Program-made: the position numbers and the translations under genes
Notes under the pieces: generated by a model
Seen by the model: the letters and a program-made list of their open reading frames with translations, nothing else
Told to the model about the DNA's origin: nothing
The model's database searches: none
Shown here: piece after piece, positions 7,221 through 8,679 of the stretch
How positions within the stretch are numbered: the first letter of the stretch is position 1
Layout of the letters: the number at the start of each line of letters is the position of its first letter
Assembly: GCA_021836665.1 (NCBI GenBank)
Contig: JAKBHQ010000458.1
Coordinates: 1 to 8,679 of the forward strand
DNA: 8,679 bases
Source: Thermoplasmata archaeon
GTDB lineage: Bacteria; Actinomycetota; Acidimicrobiia; Acidimicrobiales; Acidimicrobiaceae
Direction of reading: 5' to 3'

Positions 7221-7227
7221 CTCCCTT
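7221..7227 (-). promoter_or_regulatory. Ribosome-binding site deciding the infC start
   Basis: AAGGGAG on the - strand resembles the full anti-16S sequence AAGGAGG and ends 9 nt before the ATA at 7211. No other ribosome site lies near a standard start codon in this N-terminal region, so it supports the ATA start. Confidence 0.65.
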
Positions 7228-7269
7228 CAAAGCACAGTACAAAATTTACTGCCGTGCGTTCGCGGGAAA

Positions 7270-7285
7270 GCGAAGCAGACTTCGC
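7270..7285 (-). promoter_or_regulatory. Stem-loop in the infC leader
   Basis: GCGAAG and CTTCGC form a perfect 6-bp stem around a 4-nt loop (TCTG on the - strand). On the - strand it is followed by TTTCCC rather than a long T-run, so it is a poor intrinsic terminator. It sits about 60 nt upstream of the infC start. It could belong to a leader control element such as those known for infC operons, but no consensus was recognised. Confidence 0.35.
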
Positions 7286-7342
7286 CCACACACCAAGACC
7301 TAAACTCGCCCATTGGCGGTCAGGTGGGAGCCATCGCCCCGC

Positions 7343-7370
7343 TTTCCAGTTAGCGCAGATCGCCTAGTCT
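7343..7370 (+). promoter_or_regulatory. Probable promoter of the DUF1844-type gene, leaderless transcript
   Basis: TTTCCA (7343-7348, four of six matches to TTGACA) and TAGTCT (7365-7370, TA---T form) are 16 bp apart. Transcription from this pair would begin about 7377-7379, right at the GTG start at 7379. No Shine-Dalgarno sequence precedes that GTG, which fits a leaderless mRNA as is common in actinobacteria. Confidence 0.45.
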
Positions 7371-7378
7371 AGCTGATT

Positions 7379-7783
7379 GTGAGTACTCTTTGGACACCAG
7401 ATGGAGAGAGGCAAGTTCCTCCTCCTAAAAAAGAACAGAATTCCCCCCAAGAAAATGGGGCTTCGGAGCCGACAACCGAGGAGGTAAAAAATGCAGAGGC
7501 ATCAGTTGAGCAGCTGCGCAAAGAACTCCTTGAGGCCGCCGCCGAGGACGTCGTAGCTAATCACTGCTATGGACTCTTCGAGTTAGCCGCCATCTACCTA
7601 TCGGCGACACCTCCAAAGCTCAAGGACGCAAGCCTCGCAATCGATGCCCTCAGCGCGATAACCGAGGGTCTAAAGGGCCGGCTTGGAACGGCGGAAGCCG
7701 AGGTGCAGGAGGCACTTTCCCAGCTCAAATTAGCTTTTGTCCAGATAAGCACTATCAAGGAAAACCCTGATGGAGACGCCTAG
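7379..7783 (+). CDS. DUF1844-type conserved actinobacterial protein
   Basis: This is a 134-residue soluble protein of unknown function. It opens with STLWTPDGERQVPP, a stretch I recall from small actinobacterial proteins encoded beside infC. A charged, low-complexity linker (about 15-40) follows, then a helical part with VVANHCYGLFELAAIYLS (58-75), LKDASLAIDALSAITEGL and a C-terminal LSQLKLAFVQI, which resemble DUF1844. No signal peptide or membrane span is seen. The GTG start has no ribosome site and is probably leaderless. It diverges from infC across 167 bp and ends tail to tail with the cold-shock-like gene, sharing a CTAG. The domain name is from memory of the family. The link to translation is only by position. 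Confidence 0.8.
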   Translation: MSTLWTPDGERQVPPPKKEQNSPQENGASEPTTEEVKNAEASVEQLRKELLEAAAEDVVANHCYGLFELAAIYLSATPPKLKDASLAIDALSAITEGLKGRLGTAEAEVQEALSQLKLAFVQISTIKENPDGDA

Positions 7784-8049
7784 ATTTTCATAACTTCTGC
7801 CGCCTGGTAGCTGCCACCGGTGCTGGCTACTAGGCGGACGCATACGAGACTACCAACGTCCACCTCGCGAGAACCATCCGTAATAGCGACGCAGTGGAAG
7901 GGGTAACGGCGTCCGTCTACATCGAGGACACCGAGCCCCAGGTGCCTCGAAAACTCCACCACCGTTGCTAGATGGATTCCCAATGGAATCTTCTCTAAGC
8001 TAGCTGCGGTTTCGCTCCAGAGTCTTCTAGGCGAATGGTCTTCAATCAT
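7780..8049 (-). CDS. Cold-shock-domain-like small protein
   Basis: This is an 89-residue protein. After about 28 N-terminal residues, ATVVEFSRHLGLGVLDVDG (28-46), YPFHCVAITDGSREVDVGSL and CVRLVASTGGSYQAAEV line up with the cold-shock OB-fold pattern G-V--F----G-G-I----G, VF-H-SAI---G-R-L--G--V and G--A--V. The RNP1-like position reads GLGVLDV instead of KGFGFI, and the aromatic residues that stack on nucleic acid are largely absent. It is therefore a diverged member, and nucleic acid binding is uncertain. It follows hisG by 23 bp and is probably co-transcribed with it. The ATG at 8049 lacks a well-placed ribosome site, so translation may start later (TTG near 7981 or a GTG near 7966), leaving little more than the domain. 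Its TAG stop overlaps that of the convergent gene. Confidence 0.7.
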   Translation of the reverse strand: MIEDHSPRRLWSETAASLEKIPLGIHLATVVEFSRHLGLGVLDVDGRRYPFHCVAITDGSREVDVGSLVCVRLVASTGGSYQAAEVMKI

Positions 8050-8072
8050 CGACTCTAAGATAGCAGCTCCGG

Positions 8073-8679
8073 TTAGGGCACAATCTTGGAGAGTGGTATC
8101 TCCAGGATGTCAGACGCTCCATGGTCCTTGAGGCTCGGGATGAGGGTATTAATTGTGTTTCTTGGCACAACCGCCTCGACAGCGAATCCTTCACCGCCAA
8201 AGAGCTGCGAGACCGTAGGGGACTTCATCGAGGGAAGCTCGGCGATAACTTTACCTAGGTCCGCAGATCCAACATTCAACTTGACCAAAACCGAGTCTCT
8301 GGCGGCCAGAGTACCGGTCAAAAGGGTCAAAATCTGCTCCATAGCGTGGAGCTTTATCGGATCTTGAGCGGATTTCGGGTTAGCAATTAGCTCGGTGTTG
8401 GATACCAAGATCGTCTCGACGATCTTCAAGCCCGCGGCCCTGATAGCGCGTCCGGTCTCGGTAATCTCGACCACCGCATCGGCGATGTCGGGAACCTTCG
8501 CCTCGGTAGCCCCGTATGACAGGAGGACTTCGGCCTTGACCCCCAACTTTTCGAAGTACTTGGCAGTCAGGTTGGGGTACTCCGTCGACACACGAATACC
8601 GTCTTTCAACTCACTCGCCTTGACAATAGGCGAAGTCGCCGGAACGGCCAGCACGACCTTGATCGGCCTTGAAGTCGCC
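8073..8679 (-). CDS. hisG: ATP phosphoribosyltransferase, long form, 5' end outside window
   Basis: HisG catalyses the first step of histidine synthesis, joining ATP and PRPP. About 202 residues are visible and the frame is open to the right edge; the GTG at 8654 is internal, since conserved sequence (RPIKVVLAVPATSP) runs across it. The catalytic domain shows IRVSTEYPNLTAKYF, LSYGATEAKVPDIADAVVEI and the PRPP-loop region TETGRAIRAAGLKIVETILV. After an NTELIANP block comes a C-terminal domain of about 75 residues (SVLVKLNVGSADLGKVIAEL to DILEIPLSKIVP). This is the ACT-like histidine-feedback domain of the long form, so no HisZ partner is needed. The stop is TAA at 8075-8073. A small cold-shock-like gene follows on the same strand. 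Confidence 0.93.
   Translation of the reverse strand, partial: ATSRPIKVVLAVPATSPIVKASELKDGIRVSTEYPNLTAKYFEKLGVKAEVLLSYGATEAKVPDIADAVVEITETGRAIRAAGLKIVETILVSNTELIANPKSAQDPIKLHAMEQILTLLTGTLAARDSVLVKLNVGSADLGKVIAELPSMKSPTVSQLFGGEGFAVEAVVPRNTINTLIPSLKDHGASDILEIPLSKIVP

Larger units (their letters stand above)
7212..7378. other. Divergent intergenic region, infC leader and DUF1844 promoter
   Basis: This 167-bp gap lies between two divergently transcribed genes. On the - strand it is the infC leader, with the stem-loop at 7270-7285 and the ribosome site at 7221-7227. On the + strand its end carries the likely promoter of the DUF1844-type gene. I could not assign a convincing infC promoter; TAAATT on the - strand near 7243-7248 is one -10 candidate, without a good -35 box. 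Confidence 0.4.

Noticed and set aside
8086..8367. + strand open frame of 93 codons
   Set aside because: It lies antisense to hisG, which is well supported.
8073..8654. hisG beginning at GTG 8654
   Set aside because: Conserved HisG sequence runs on to the window edge in the same frame, and the usual protein is much longer.

Overview
The window looks like chromosomal DNA from a mid-GC (roughly 50%) actinobacterium. The evidence is the actinobacterial pairing of a DUF1844-type gene next to infC-rpmI-rplT-TrmH/SpoU methyltransferase, frequent GTG/TTG starts, and a probably leaderless gene. The GC level and the hisG/cold-shock-like neighbourhood would fit an acidophilic Acidimicrobiia member (Acidithrix/Ferrimicrobium type). 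That placement is a guess from memory and was not tested.

Left half, + strand (2-5025): a metabolic cluster of four genes. It contains the 3' end of a class III (HemL-like) PLP aminotransferase, an APC-superfamily amino acid/amine permease, a PLP enzyme closely resembling sphingosine-1-phosphate lyase, and an FGGY-family (xylulokinase-like) sugar kinase. The lyase and kinase genes are 9 bp apart and probably translationally coupled. Together they suggest uptake of an amine or amino-alcohol compound, phosphorylation, PLP-dependent C-C cleavage and transamination. The substrate cannot be read from the sequence.

Middle, - strand (7211 down to 5064): the translation operon infC (IF-3), rpmI (L35), rplT (L20) and a SpoU/TrmH-family 2'-O-methyltransferase, ending convergently against the kinase gene. 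In many actinobacteria pheS-pheT follows the methyltransferase; here it does not. No ATG, GTG or TTG is available at the infC N-terminus. The only sensible start is an ATA codon 9 nt after a good Shine-Dalgarno sequence, with a 6-codon ATG mini-ORF overlapping it out of frame.

Right part: a DUF1844-type small protein on + (7379-7783), transcribed divergently from infC and probably leaderless. It meets a cold-shock-domain-like small protein on - (7780-8049) tail to tail; a shared CTAG supplies both stop codons. Upstream of the latter lies the 3' part of a long-form hisG (ATP phosphoribosyltransferase), which runs off the right edge. No RNA genes, insertion sequences or CRISPR arrays were seen.
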